From: Rhodocyclaceae bacterium
GTDB taxonomy: Bacteria > Pseudomonadota > Gammaproteobacteria > Burkholderiales > Rhodocyclaceae
Assembly (NCBI GenBank): GCA_006218025.1
Contig: VBWA01000005.1
Span: 1 to 64,000 of the forward strand
DNA: 64,000 nt
Direction: 5' to 3'
Part shown: positions 35,528 through 46,071 of the stretch, in pieces
How the letters are laid out: each line of letters opens with the position of its first letter
How positions within the stretch are numbered: position 1 is the stretch's first letter
Notes under the pieces: model-generated
What the model was told of the DNA's origin: nothing
Seen by the model: the letters and a program-made list of their open reading frames with translations, nothing else
Databases searched by the model: none
Made by a program: the position numbers and the translations under genes

Positions 35528-36172
35528 ATGAAGCTCTACAACTACTTTCGCAGCTCCGCCAGCTTCCGCGTACGCATTGCGCTGGCGCTGAAAGGCCTCG
35601 ACTACGAGTATGTCCCGGTGCATCTGCTGAAAGAGGGTGGCCAGCAGTTTGCCGCCGGGTTCACAGCGATGAATCCCGCCGCGCTGGTGCCGGTGCTGGA
35701 CGACGACGGAGTCGTATTGACGCAGTCGCTGGCCATCATCGAGTATCTGGAGGAGACGCGACCGCAGCCTCCCCTGCTCCCCGCCGATGCATTCGGCAGG
35801 GCGCGGGTGAGGGCGCTCGCGCTGGCGATTGCCTGCGAGATCCACCCGCTCAACAACCTGCGTGTGCTGGGCTACCTGAGCAAGACGCTGAGGGTTTCCG
35901 AGGAACAGAGAAACGCCTGGTACCGCCACTGGGTGGAGACCGGTCTGGTAACGCTCGAGACGATGCTGGCAAATGACCCACGCACCGGCATCTGCTGCCA
36001 CGGCGACAGCCCCACCCTCGCGGATGTCTGCCTGGTGCCGCAGATATTCAATGCGCAGCGCTTCAAGGCCCGGCTCGATCACGTGCCCACGGTGATGCGC
36101 ATTCACCAGCACTGTCTGACACTGCCGGCCTTCGCGGGATCGGTGCCGGCGCTGCAGCCCGACGCGGAGTAG
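35528..36172 (+). CDS. maiA: Maleylacetoacetate isomerase (zeta-class GST)
   Basis: This 214-residue glutathione S-transferase of the zeta class begins MKLYNYFRSSASFRVRIAL, where the SSAS motif binds glutathione; the LTQSLAIIEYL motif of the thioredoxin domain is also clear. It isomerises maleylacetoacetate (or maleylpyruvate) to the fumaryl form, the step before FAH. It is near the FAH gene but separated by the FimV-like gene, so it has its own promoter or was displaced. The region from 35316 to 35527 has no gene. Confidence 0.9.
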   Translation: MKLYNYFRSSASFRVRIALALKGLDYEYVPVHLLKEGGQQFAAGFTAMNPAALVPVLDDDGVVLTQSLAIIEYLEETRPQPPLLPADAFGRARVRALALAIACEIHPLNNLRVLGYLSKTLRVSEEQRNAWYRHWVETGLVTLETMLANDPRTGICCHGDSPTLADVCLVPQIFNAQRFKARLDHVPTVMRIHQHCLTLPAFAGSVPALQPDAE

Positions 36173-36733
36173 TCAGCGCTTGAGTCGTGCGGCAAACAGC
36201 TTGCGCAGCTTTGCCGCCTTGGGCGCGACGACGGCTTGGCAATATCCCTGCAGCGGATTGTTGGCGAAGTAGTTCTGGTGATATTTTTCCGCCGGCCAGA
36301 AAGTCGGCGCTGGCGATACGGCGGTGACGATCGGATCGGGCCAGATTTTGGCGCCTGAGAGTTCGGAGATCAGCGCCCGAGCCGTGTTCTCCTGTTCGGC
36401 ACCGTGCGTGAATATCACCGAGCGGTATTGGCTGCCGATATCGCTGCCCTGGCGGTCGGGTGTGGTCGGGTCGTGGATGGCAAAGAAGGCCTGCAGCAGG
36501 GTGCGGTAGTCGATCACGGCCGGATCGAAGCGTACTTCGACTACTTCGGCGTGACCGGTTTCGCCGCCGCATACGCTGCCGTAGTCCGGATTCGGCATCG
36601 GTCCGCCGGCATAGCCGGAGACCACCGATTCGACGCCGGCGAGTTGCACGAAAGCCGCTTCGAGGCACCAGAAGCAACCGCCGCCCAGCGTGGCGACTCC
36701 GATGCTCGCTTCCGTGCTGTGTTCTTTATTCAT
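36173..36733 (-). CDS. msrA: Peptide methionine sulfoxide reductase MsrA
   Basis: The 186-residue protein has the catalytic GCFWCLEA motif and the IGSQYRSVIF and AEKYHQNYF segments of MsrA, which reduces methionine-S-sulfoxide in proteins. It is a monofunctional A-type enzyme. Its stop abuts the maiA stop (convergent), with no room for a terminator. It stands 30 bases from the thiolase stop on the same strand, so it could be last in the paaGIJ unit. Confidence 0.95.
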   Translation of the reverse strand: MNKEHSTEASIGVATLGGGCFWCLEAAFVQLAGVESVVSGYAGGPMPNPDYGSVCGGETGHAEVVEVRFDPAVIDYRTLLQAFFAIHDPTTPDRQGSDIGSQYRSVIFTHGAEQENTARALISELSGAKIWPDPIVTAVSPAPTFWPAEKYHQNYFANNPLQGYCQAVVAPKAAKLRKLFAARLKR

Positions 36734-36763
36734 TCGTTCTTAGTCGCGTGCCGATCCTCGGTT

Positions 36764-37972
36764 TCAGACCCGCTCGATGATCATGGCGATGCCCTGGCCG
36801 ACGCCGATGCACATGGTGCACAGCGCGTAGCGGCCGCCGCTGCGATGCAACTGATACATCGCGGTGGTCACCAGGCGTGCGCCGCTCATGCCCAGCGGAT
36901 GGCCGATGGCGATCGCGCCACCGTTGGGGTTGACCCGCGCATCGTCATCCGCCAGTCCGAGATCGCGCGTGACCGCCAAACCCTGTGCGGCAAAGGCTTC
37001 GTTGAGTTCGATGACATCCATCTGGTCGAGCCGCAGCCCGGTCTGCGCCAGCAGTTTCTTCACCGCCGGCGCGGGACCGAAACCCATGATGCGCGGCGCC
37101 ACGCCCGCGGTGGCCATGGCGACGATGCGCGCCTTCGGTGTCAGGCCGTACTGTTGTGCAGCAGCCTCGGAGGCGATCAGCAGCGCGCAGGCGCCGTCAT
37201 TTACACCCGAGGCATTGCCTGCGGTGACCGTAAGTTCGGGTCCGTTGATGCCCTTGAGTTTGGCCAGTTGCTCCAGCGTGGTGTCGGGGCGCGGATGTTC
37301 GTCGGTGTCGAAAATCTTGGGATCGCCTTTCTTCTGCGCGATCTCGACCGCAACGATTTCGTCCTTGAATCGGCCGGCCGCGTGCGCGGCGCCCCAGCGC
37401 TGCTGCGAGCGCAAGGCGAAGGCGTCCTGGTCGGCGCGCCCGATCCTGAATTCGGCGGCGACGTTGTCGGCGGTTTCCGGCATCGAATCGACGCCGTACT
37501 GCTGCTTCATCAGCTTGTTGATGAAGCGCCAGCCGATGGTCGTGTCATACACGGCATTGCTGCGCGAAAACGCGCTCTCGGCCTTGGGCATGACGAAGGG
37601 TGCGCGGCTCATGCTTTCGACGCCGCCGGCGATCATCAGCGATGTTTCACCGGCCTTGATCGCGCGCGCGGCGGTGCCGACGGCGTCCATGCCGGAGCCG
37701 CACAGCCGGTTGATGGTGGCTCCCGCCACGTCGACCGGCAAGCCGGCCAGCAGAGCGGCCATGCGCGCCACGTTGCGGTTGTCCTCGCCCGCCTGATTGG
37801 CGCAGCCGTAGATGACATCCTCGACCCGCTGCCAGTCGACCTTGCCATTGCGCGCGATCAAGGCCTTGATCGGCAACGCCGCCAGATCGTCGGTACGGAT
37901 GCCGGACAGCGTGCCGCCGTAGCGGCCAATGGGAGTGCGTACTGCGTCGCAGATGAATGCCTGATGGGTCAT
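36764..37972 (-). CDS. paaJ: 3-oxoadipyl-CoA/3-oxo-5,6-dehydrosuberyl-CoA thiolase (PaaJ/PcaF)
   Basis: This 402-residue thiolase starts MTHQAFICDAVRTPIGRYGG. It has the first catalytic Cys in NRLCGSGMDAV, the His in GGAIAIGHPLG, and the second Cys in ALCTMCIGVGQG. PaaJ cleaves 3-oxoadipyl-CoA and the dehydrosuberyl homologue in phenylacetate degradation; PcaF does the last beta-ketoadipate step. Neighbouring paaI and paaG favour PaaJ. The start overlaps the paaI stop (ATGA). The longer reading frame up to 38365 is out of register with family length. Confidence 0.9.
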   Translation of the reverse strand: MTHQAFICDAVRTPIGRYGGTLSGIRTDDLAALPIKALIARNGKVDWQRVEDVIYGCANQAGEDNRNVARMAALLAGLPVDVAGATINRLCGSGMDAVGTAARAIKAGETSLMIAGGVESMSRAPFVMPKAESAFSRSNAVYDTTIGWRFINKLMKQQYGVDSMPETADNVAAEFRIGRADQDAFALRSQQRWGAAHAAGRFKDEIVAVEIAQKKGDPKIFDTDEHPRPDTTLEQLAKLKGINGPELTVTAGNASGVNDGACALLIASEAAAQQYGLTPKARIVAMATAGVAPRIMGFGPAPAVKKLLAQTGLRLDQMDVIELNEAFAAQGLAVTRDLGLADDDARVNPNGGAIAIGHPLGMSGARLVTTAMYQLHRSGGRYALCTMCIGVGQGIAMIIERV

Positions 37973-38415
37973 GCGGTTTCGCTTTCGTCGAAGAAGTGTC
38001 CCTTGATCCGGGTGGATCGACCGCGAAACAGGGCAATCGTCTTCCCGTCCTGGTTCGTGACCTCGATATCGTAGATGCCGGTGCGGCCGCCCTGATGCCT
38101 GGCGCCGCCCGTGGCCGTGAGTGTATCGCCAAGATGGGCGGGAGCGATGAAGTTGATATCGACGCCGGCGGCGACCGCGCGGTGGTTGAAGCTGTTGCAG
38201 GCGTAAGCGAAGTTGGTGTCGGCCAGGGCGAAAATGAAACCGCCGTGGCAGATGCCGTGCCCGTTCACCATGTCCTGGCGCACCTTCATGCTCACCGTCG
38301 CGCCACCGGGGGCGGTGCTGGCGATGATGATGCCGAGACCGCGCGCGGCGTGGTCGTCCGGCCACATCACTTCGGTGCAGCGATCCGCGATTTGTTGTGG
38401 TGTCATGGCCATCAT
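37969..38415 (-). CDS. paaI: Hydroxyphenylacetyl-CoA thioesterase PaaI
   Basis: This 148-residue hot-dog thioesterase shows the PaaI pattern: HGGFIFALADTNFAYACNSF with the catalytic Asp and Asn, and later VDINFIAPAHLGDTL. In the phenylacetate pathway PaaI rescues dead-end aryl-CoA esters and returns CoA. It begins in an ATGA overlap with paaG; a second possible start (ATG, two codons later) is equally plausible. Confidence 0.9.
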   Translation of the reverse strand: MMAMTPQQIADRCTEVMWPDDHAARGLGIIIASTAPGGATVSMKVRQDMVNGHGICHGGFIFALADTNFAYACNSFNHRAVAAGVDINFIAPAHLGDTLTATGGARHQGGRTGIYDIEVTNQDGKTIALFRGRSTRIKGHFFDESETA

Positions 38416-39200
38416 TCGCCCGTGAAGTTGGGGCTGCGCTTTTCCATAAAGGCGGCGACGCCCTCGCGGTAATCGTGGCCGAAGCCCAGTTCCTGCTGGC
38501 TGGCGCGTTCCAGTTCGAGCTGCTGTTCGAGGCTGCTGCCGCTGCTGGCGTAAATCGCCTGCTTGGTGCGGGCCAACCCCTTGGTCGGCGCGGTGCTGAA
38601 ATGCGTGGCGAGCTTGTCGGCTTCGGCCATCAGCTTGTCGTCATCGACGCATTTCCAGATCAGCCCCCAGTCCGCGGCCTGCTCGGCGGAAAGCTTGTCG
38701 CCCAGCAGCGCCAGGCCCATGGCGCGGGCTGTACCGACCAGACGTGGCAGCGCCCAGGTGCCGCCGGCATCGGGCACCAGGCCGAGCTTGCAGAAGGCCT
38801 GGATGAAGTTGGCGGACCGCGCTGCGATCACGATGTCGCAGGCCAGCGCGATGCTGGCGCCGGCTCCGGCGGCGACGCCATTCACCGCGCAGATGATCGG
38901 CATTTCCAGTGCGCGCAATCCGAGTATCAGCGGCCGGTAATAGGTTTCAATGGTGTAGCCGAGATCGACCGGTTCGGCCCCTGCGGAGACATTGCGGTCG
39001 GCGAGATCCTGCCCGGCGCAGAAGCCGCGCCCGGCTCCGGTCAGCAGCAGCACGCGGGCGCCGGCGTCGCGCGTGCGGGCCAACGCCTCGCGCAGTTCCA
39101 GATGCATTTCGACGTTGAAGCTGTTGAGCCGGTCCGGGCGGTTGAGGGTGATGCGGGCGATGCCGGCATCGAGCGAAAAAATGATGTGCTGGTAGTTCAT
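38412..39200 (-). CDS. paaG: 1,2-epoxyphenylacetyl-CoA isomerase PaaG
   Basis: This crotonase-fold protein of 262 residues has the oxyanion motifs GFCAGQDL and AVNGVAAGAGASIAL. The active-site region VPDAGGTWALPRLVG keeps the Asp (as in PaaG) rather than the hydratase Glu. It isomerises the ring epoxide of phenylacetyl-CoA to an oxepin. It leads the paaG-paaI-paaJ unit. The rest of the paa set (paaA-E, paaZ, paaK, paaF, paaH) is not in this window. Confidence 0.85.
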   Translation of the reverse strand: MNYQHIIFSLDAGIARITLNRPDRLNSFNVEMHLELREALARTRDAGARVLLLTGAGRGFCAGQDLADRNVSAGAEPVDLGYTIETYYRPLILGLRALEMPIICAVNGVAAGAGASIALACDIVIAARSANFIQAFCKLGLVPDAGGTWALPRLVGTARAMGLALLGDKLSAEQAADWGLIWKCVDDDKLMAEADKLATHFSTAPTKGLARTKQAIYASSGSSLEQQLELERASQQELGFGHDYREGVAAFMEKRSPNFTGE

Positions 39201-39430
39201 CGGCTGGGCTCCGGGGAATACAGTGGAATTCTTCCAGGTTGGTTGCGGCCTGCTTCAGCTATCCTGGCATTGCGCAGCAGCAGGCAAGCAGATAACGTAA
39301 CACGAGGCGGAAATGCTGGAGCAGGAAGGATTCATTGTGACACAAAATGACTAGTTAGTTTAGAATCAAAATGTATCAGGTCGTACCTTTCCGGCGACGG
39401 TAATCGTGGCCAATAGCGGAGCGGGCTCCA
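39201..39430. promoter_or_regulatory. Divergent paaG/paaY promoter region
   Basis: This 230-base spacer separates the divergent paaG and paaY genes. It contains a local AT-rich block at 39348-39371 with ACTAGTTAGT and TAGTTAGTT words, roughly an ACT..AGT inverted pair, resembling TetR-type operators. I could not place a convincing -35/-10 pair. Binding by a PaaR-type regulator is a guess. Confidence 0.4.
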
Positions 39431-40039
39431 ATGAAAGTCTATGAAATTGACGGCATCGCGCCGGTGGTGGATCCGACGGCCTACGTGCATCCGTCGGCCG
39501 TCCTGATCGGCGATGTCGTCGTCGGCGCCGGCGCCTACATCGGACCCTGCGCCAGCCTGCGCGGCGACTTCGGCCGCCTGTTCATCGGTGCCGGCGCGAA
39601 TGTGCAGGACTGCTGCGTGATGCACGGCTTCCCCGGCAGCGACACCATCGTCGAGGAGCGCGGCCACATCGGCCACGGCGCCATCCTGCATGGCTGCATC
39701 GTGCGCAGGAACGGCATGGTCGGCATGAACGCGGTGGTGATGGACAACGCCGTGGTCGGCGAATCGGCCATCGTTGCGGCACAGAGCTTCGTCAAGGCCG
39801 GGCTGGAGATTCCGCCGCGCATGCTGGCCGGTGGCGTCCCCGCCAAGATCATGCGCGAACTGACCGAGCTGGAAATGGCGTGGAAGGTGGAAGGCACCAG
39901 CGTCTATCTGGATCTGGTGCAGCGCTGCCATGGCACGATGCGGGAGGTCGAGGCGCTGACCGCGGTGGAGCCGGACCGCAAGCGGCTCAAGCTGCCTGAG
40001 CTCAGGACCTTGAAGGAAACGCGTCGCGCCAAAGAGTGA
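39431..40039 (+). CDS. paaY: Gamma carbonic anhydrase-like hexapeptide protein PaaY
   Basis: The 202-residue left-handed beta-helix protein has the hexapeptide pattern, the metal-binding His residues in VMHGF and [11 protein letters not shown], and the start [21 protein letters not shown]. PaaY in E. coli is a thioesterase that cleaves ring-derived acyl-CoA esters and keeps phenylacetate catabolism from stalling. It is divergent from paaG. It converges on glpK with 27 bases between stops. Confidence 0.88.
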   Translation: MKVYEIDGIAPVVDPTAYVHPSAVLIGDVVVGAGAYIGPCASLRGDFGRLFIGAGANVQDCCVMHGFPGSDTIVEERGHIGHGAILHGCIVRRNGMVGMNAVVMDNAVVGESAIVAAQSFVKAGLEIPPRMLAGGVPAKIMRELTELEMAWKVEGTSVYLDLVQRCHGTMREVEALTAVEPDRKRLKLPELRTLKETRRAKE

Positions 40040-40066
40040 AAAGTTGGCGCTCACGAGACGGCGATA

Positions 40067-41560
<1,494 letters not shown>

Positions 41561-41650
41561 CGATATCTCCTGCTGGGGAATATGCGCCGGATGCCATTAT
41601 TATGGCTGCCGGCGTGGCTGATGACAATCCGGCCGCCGACGAGGAAACCC

Positions 41651-43243
41651 ATGGACGAATCACCCGCCGCGAAATTGGCCGCCGCACCCAGTTCATCCGA
41701 CGTGCCGGATTGCGACGTCCTGGTGGTCGGTGGCGGCATCAATGGCGCTGGCATTGCCCGCGACCTCGCCGGGCGCGGCTGGCGCGTGGTGCTGGTCGAA
41801 CAGGACGATCTCGCTGGCCACACGTCCTCGGCATCCTCCAAGCTGATTCACGGCGGGCTGCGCTATCTCGAATACTACGAGTTCGCTCTGGTGCGGAAGG
41901 CGTTGCTGGAACGCGAGGTGCTGCTCAGGAGTGCCCCGCACATCATCCGCCCGATGCGCTTCGTGATGCCGCACGAGCCATCGATGCGCCCGGTCTGGTT
42001 GATGCGTCTCGGCCTGTTTCTTTACGACCATCTGGCGCGGCGCGAAGTATTGCCCGGGTCGGAGGCCGTAGATCTGCGTCGCAACGCCGTCGGCGAAGCC
42101 CTGCAGGATCGCTATACCCGGGGGTTTGTCTATTCGGATGGTTGGGTCGATGACGCGCGACTGGTGGTACTCAATGCCGTGGACGCACAGGACCGTGGTG
42201 CGCAAATCCTTACGCGCACCCGCTGCGTATCCGCACAACGCGGCACAGAAGGCTGGACAGCGATCCTCCAATCGGCCGATGGCCGGCAGCGCCAGCTGAC
42301 TGCCCGTGTTCTGGTCAATGCCGCCGGTCCCTGGGCGGAGGCCTTCTTGCGCGGCGTCGCCCGGTCGGAACATGGCGAGGCACTGTCGACACGTCACCAG
42401 CGACTGGTCAAGGGCAGCCATATCGTCGTGCCGCGCTGCTTCGAGCATGATCACGCCTACGTCTTCCAGGATCCGGACAAGCGCATCATCTTCGCCATCC
42501 CGTACGAAGAACGCTTCACCCTGATCGGCACCACGGATTCCGAGTTTTCGGGCGATCCGGCCAGCCCGAGCGTGGGTGCGGACGAAACCGCCTACCTCTG
42601 CAAACAGGCCAGCCACTACTTCAAGCGCTCCCTGACACCGGCGGACGTGGTGTGGAGTTTCAGCGGCGTGCGGCCATTGTTCGGGGATACCGTGGGCGCC
42701 CTTTCGGCCATCACCCGCGACTACCTGCTGGAGAGCGACACCGGGGCGGCGCCGTTGTTGAGCGTCTGGGGCGGCAAGATCACCACCTATCGCAAGCTGG
42801 CCGAAGAGGCTGCCGAAGAGATAGGGCGCGTACTGGAAGATGCGCGCCCCGCCTGGACGGAAAAAGCCAGCCTGCCCGGAGGTGACCTGCGGGCATGGAT
42901 CGGTACGCCGCAACGGCCGGATATCGACATCGAGCGCTTCATTGAAGCGGTGTGCTCGCGCTACGGCTGGCTTGACCCGGTTCTGGCGCGGCGGCTGGCG
43001 CGTGCCTACGGCAGCCGCATCGAACGGGTACTGGGTGGCGCCACCCGTTGCGCCGACCTCGGTGCGGAAATCGCCCCCGGCCTTTTCGAGGCCGAGCTGC
43101 GCTACCTGCGCCGTGAGGAGTGGGCGCTTGCGGCGGATGACGTTCTCTGGCGGCGAACCAAGCGGGGCCTGCACTACAGCGAGGCCGAGCGCCAGCAGGT
43201 GGCTGACTGGATGAGCCGGACCGCGAATCCGGCCGGTTTGTAA
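41651..43243 (+). CDS. glpD: Aerobic glycerol-3-phosphate dehydrogenase
   Basis: This 530-residue FAD enzyme oxidises glycerol 3-phosphate to dihydroxyacetone phosphate at the inner membrane and feeds quinone. The FAD site VLVVGGGINGAGIARDLA, the SSASSKLIHGGLRYLE motif and the GKITTYRKLAEEA motif are typical of GlpD. I chose the ATG at 41651 behind GAGGAAA; much longer upstream open frames overlap glpK and are not coding. A C-terminal helical domain (about 400-525) is present. Confidence 0.95.
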   Translation: MDESPAAKLAAAPSSSDVPDCDVLVVGGGINGAGIARDLAGRGWRVVLVEQDDLAGHTSSASSKLIHGGLRYLEYYEFALVRKALLEREVLLRSAPHIIRPMRFVMPHEPSMRPVWLMRLGLFLYDHLARREVLPGSEAVDLRRNAVGEALQDRYTRGFVYSDGWVDDARLVVLNAVDAQDRGAQILTRTRCVSAQRGTEGWTAILQSADGRQRQLTARVLVNAAGPWAEAFLRGVARSEHGEALSTRHQRLVKGSHIVVPRCFEHDHAYVFQDPDKRIIFAIPYEERFTLIGTTDSEFSGDPASPSVGADETAYLCKQASHYFKRSLTPADVVWSFSGVRPLFGDTVGALSAITRDYLLESDTGAAPLLSVWGGKITTYRKLAEEAAEEIGRVLEDARPAWTEKASLPGGDLRAWIGTPQRPDIDIERFIEAVCSRYGWLDPVLARRLARAYGSRIERVLGGATRCADLGAEIAPGLFEAELRYLRREEWALAADDVLWRRTKRGLHYSEAERQQVADWMSRTANPAGL

Positions 43244-43347
43244 GCTTCGATTAAGTGGGCTTATGGTAGTATTTCGCGCCGCAACAATAACGTCGCGATT
43301 TGTTTCCCTGTCCTTGCGGCGACGCGTTTTCCCTGCTCCCGATACCC

Positions 43348-43752
43348 ATGCCGTTGCCCGCATCCACCGCTTCCCGTACACGGATTCACGTTCGCCACAT
43401 CGCCCTTGAAAGGTGGCGGCGCGACGACGGCTTGCGGGACATCGAGGCGCGTCTGACCGACATCAAGGATCAGGATTGCCACCTGGTTTCCGGGATGCGA
43501 CTCAGGGGCTTTCGCCGCGAAGCGAGTGCGCTGTTCGATACCGTGCGCGGTTGTTCCCACCTCGCTGAACTGCTGAATTCGCTGCCGACTGCGGCGATCC
43601 AGACCTTTGCCAGCGAGATGCGTGATATGGACGGCCGCACGCCGGGCGTCAAGCCTTTCCAGCTTGACCAGTGCCACGCGCTCGACACCGCTTCGGAGAC
43701 AGTCCGGCGGTATTACCCACGCTGGTTCCGCAGCAACAAGACCGGCACCTAG
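43348..43752 (+). CDS. DUF2889 protein with apparent internal deletion
   Basis: The 134-residue product begins MPLPASTASRTRIHVRHIALERW and has the DUF2889 features RRDDGLRDIEARLTDIKD and VRGCSHLAELLNSLPTAAIQTF. In relatives as I recall them, about 45 residues (a VHDMWLR-like central strand set) lie between the DIKD-containing strand and the GFRREA helix; here they are absent without a frameshift. So it may be a reduced form or a decaying copy. A further in-frame start at 43300 exists. Function unknown. Confidence 0.65.
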   Translation: MPLPASTASRTRIHVRHIALERWRRDDGLRDIEARLTDIKDQDCHLVSGMRLRGFRREASALFDTVRGCSHLAELLNSLPTAAIQTFASEMRDMDGRTPGVKPFQLDQCHALDTASETVRRYYPRWFRSNKTGT

Positions 43753-43808
43753 TTGCATAATTCAATATCGGCTCTCGATCAACGCAGCAACTACAACAAG
43801 GAAGACGC

Positions 43809-44969
43809 ATGAAGATCCACGAATATCAGGGCAAGGAAATCCTGAAAAAATTCGGCGTGACCACCCCGCGCGGCATCCCCTGCTTCTCCGTCGACGAGGC
43901 GGTGAAGGCAGCAGAGACGCTCGGTGGCAAAGTTTGGGTGGTCAAGGCCCAGATCCATGCCGGCGGACGCGGCAAGGGCGGTGGCGTAAAGGTCGCCAAG
44001 AATCCCGACGAAGTCAGGATTTATGCGAAAGCCATTCTTGGCATGCAGCTCACGACGCACCAGACCGGTCCCGGAGGGCAGAAGGTGCGTCGCCTGCTGA
44101 TCGAGGAAGGTGCCGACATCAAGAAGGAATACTACGTTGCCGCTTTGACCGACCGCGCCACGCAGAAGGTCGCCATGATGGCGTCCTCCGAGGGCGGCAT
44201 GGACATCGAGGAAGTCGCGCACAAGACGCCGGAAAAGATCATCAAGGTCTTCGTCGATCCGCTGGTCGGGCTTACCGATGCGCAGGCCAACGAACTGGCG
44301 AGCGGCATCGGCGTGCCGGCCGGCTCACTGGCGCAGGCGGTGGATACCTTCAAGAAGCTCTACACCTGCTACATGGAAACCGATGCGTCACTGGCCGAAA
44401 TCAATCCGCTGATCCTCGAAGGCAATGGCGGCATCAAGGCGCTCGACGCCAAGTTCAACTTCGACTCCAATGCCCTCTACCGTCACCCGGAGATCGTTGC
44501 CTGCCGCGACCTCGATGAAGAGGACGCCGATGAAATCGAGGCGTCGAAACATGATCTGGCTTACATCTCGCTCGATGGCAACATCGGCTGTCTGGTGAAT
44601 GGCGCAGGTCTGGCCATGGCGACCATGGATACCATCAAGCTGTTCGGCGCCGAGCCGGCCAACTTCCTCGACGTCGGCGGCGGCGCAACCACCGAGAAGG
44701 TCACCGAAGCCTTCAAGATCATGCTGAAGAATCCCAAGGTCAAGGGCATTCTGGTCAATATTTTCGGCGGCATCATGAAATGCGACACGATTGCCGCGGG
44801 CGTTGTTGCCGCAGCCAAGGAAACCCACATCAGCGTACCGCTGGTGGTGCGCATGAAGGGTACCAACGAAGACCTCGGCAAGCAGATCCTCAAGGAGTCC
44901 GGCCTGCCGATCATTTCCGCCGACACCATGGCCGACGCTGCGACGAAAATTGTCGCCGCCGTCAAGTAA
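43809..44969 (+). CDS. sucC: Succinyl-CoA synthetase beta subunit
   Basis: SucC (386 residues) forms the nucleotide- and succinate-binding subunit of succinyl-CoA synthetase in the TCA cycle. It begins [17 protein letters not shown], has the ATP-grasp region ([18 protein letters not shown]), and the [10 protein letters not shown] and GTN motifs near the C-terminus. AAGGAAG precedes the ATG. sucD follows after 9 bases. Confidence 0.97.
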   Translation: MKIHEYQGKEILKKFGVTTPRGIPCFSVDEAVKAAETLGGKVWVVKAQIHAGGRGKGGGVKVAKNPDEVRIYAKAILGMQLTTHQTGPGGQKVRRLLIEEGADIKKEYYVAALTDRATQKVAMMASSEGGMDIEEVAHKTPEKIIKVFVDPLVGLTDAQANELASGIGVPAGSLAQAVDTFKKLYTCYMETDASLAEINPLILEGNGGIKALDAKFNFDSNALYRHPEIVACRDLDEEDADEIEASKHDLAYISLDGNIGCLVNGAGLAMATMDTIKLFGAEPANFLDVGGGATTEKVTEAFKIMLKNPKVKGILVNIFGGIMKCDTIAAGVVAAAKETHISVPLVVRMKGTNEDLGKQILKESGLPIISADTMADAATKIVAAVK

Positions 44970-44978
44970 GGAACCACT

Positions 44979-45875
44979 ATGTCCATCCTGATCAACAAAG
45001 ACACCAAGGTCATCACCCAGGGCATCACCGGGAAGACGGGCCAGTTTCACACCGAGAAGTGCCAGGAATACGCCAACGGCAAGAACTGCTTCGTCGCCGG
45101 CGTGAATCCGAAAAAGGCCGGCGAGAAGATTTTCGACATCCCGATCTTCGCCTCGGTCAAGGAGGCCAAAGCGCAGACCGGCGCCACGGTATCCGTGATC
45201 TACGTGCCGCCCGCCGGCGCCGCCGCCGCGATCTGGGAAGCCTGCGAGGCCGACCTCGATCTGGCGATCTGCATCACCGAAGGTATCCCTGTGCGGGACA
45301 TGCTGATGGTGCGCAACAAGATGAAGGCAAAGGAAGCCAAGGGCGGCAAGAAGACGCTGCTGCTCGGTCCCAACTGCCCCGGCCTGATCACCCCCGACGA
45401 AATCAAGATCGGCATCATGCCCGGCCACATTCACCGCAAGGGGCGCATCGGCGTGGTCTCGCGCTCGGGCACGCTGACTTACGAAGCCGTGGCGCAGCTG
45501 ACTGAAATCGGACTGGGCCAATCCACCGCGGTGGGTATCGGCGGCGACCCGATCAACGGCTTGAAGCATATCGACATCATGCGCGCCTTCAACGACGATC
45601 CCGACACCGATGCGGTGATCATGATCGGTGAAATCGGCGGCCCGGATGAAGCCGAAGCGGCGGTGTGGTGCAAGGCCAACATGAAGAAGCCGATCGTCGG
45701 TTTCATCGCCGGGGTTACGGCCCCGTCCGGAAAGCGGATGGGGCATGCCGGCGCGCTGATTTCCGGCGGCGCCGACACGGCCGATGCGAAGCTCGCGATC
45801 ATGGAGGAATGCGGCTTCACGGTGACGCGCAACCCGTCGGAAATGGCCAAGCTGCTTAAGGTCCTGCTGAAGTAG
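44979..45875 (+). CDS. sucD: Succinyl-CoA synthetase alpha subunit
   Basis: SucD (298 residues) carries the CoA site and the phosphohistidine. The start [21 protein letters not shown] and the power-helix motif [21 protein letters not shown] with the phosphorylated His (H246 in E. coli numbering) are intact. With sucC it makes or uses succinyl-CoA and ATP. A strong terminator follows 25 bases after the stop. Confidence 0.97.
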   Translation: MSILINKDTKVITQGITGKTGQFHTEKCQEYANGKNCFVAGVNPKKAGEKIFDIPIFASVKEAKAQTGATVSVIYVPPAGAAAAIWEACEADLDLAICITEGIPVRDMLMVRNKMKAKEAKGGKKTLLLGPNCPGLITPDEIKIGIMPGHIHRKGRIGVVSRSGTLTYEAVAQLTEIGLGQSTAVGIGGDPINGLKHIDIMRAFNDDPDTDAVIMIGEIGGPDEAEAAVWCKANMKKPIVGFIAGVTAPSGKRMGHAGALISGGADTADAKLAIMEECGFTVTRNPSEMAKLLKVLLK

Positions 45876-45900
45876 CAAAGTCGGCGCTGGCGACACGCCA

Positions 45901-45936
45901 AAAAGCCGCACCGGTGCAAGCCGGGGCGGCTTTTTT
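45901..45936 (+). terminator. Rho-independent terminator of sucCD
   Basis: GCCGCACCGG (45905-45914) pairs with CCGGGGCGGC (45921-45930) around TGCAAG, with one mismatch, and is followed by six T residues (45931-45936). An A-run on the left side makes it potentially active in both directions. Confidence 0.85.
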
Positions 45937-45991
45937 GCGCATAGAATGCCTATATGGCTGAGCCGACCGAGGGCCAATGTCATGAAATTGA

Positions 45992-46037
45992 TTGACGGAG
46001 TTGATGCAGGACTGTAAGAATTGCAGTTATTGTCCTG
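45992..46037 (+). promoter_or_regulatory. Candidate promoter with overlapping inverted repeat before the kinase gene
   Basis: TTGACG (45992-45997) is 17 bases from TAAGAA (46015-46020), a passable sigma70 pair. CAGGAC..TAA (46007-46017) and TTA..GTCCTG (46027-46037) form an interrupted inverted repeat that covers the -10 and the start point. It could be an operator for the eight-gene signalling unit. The kinase ATG at 46072 lies about 45 bases downstream of the predicted start point. Confidence 0.5.
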
Positions 46038-46071
46038 TTTTAATGGGGGCTCTCACACAGGGTTGCGACCG

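Noticed and set aside
37973-38365. Extended start of the thiolase frame
   Set aside because: The extra residues are a shadow of paaI; the ATG at 37972 gives the usual thiolase N-terminus.
45901-46071. Small coding gene between sucD and the kinase
   Set aside because: The gap holds a terminator and a promoter-like pair; the only open frame (46021) is the in-frame extension of the kinase gene.
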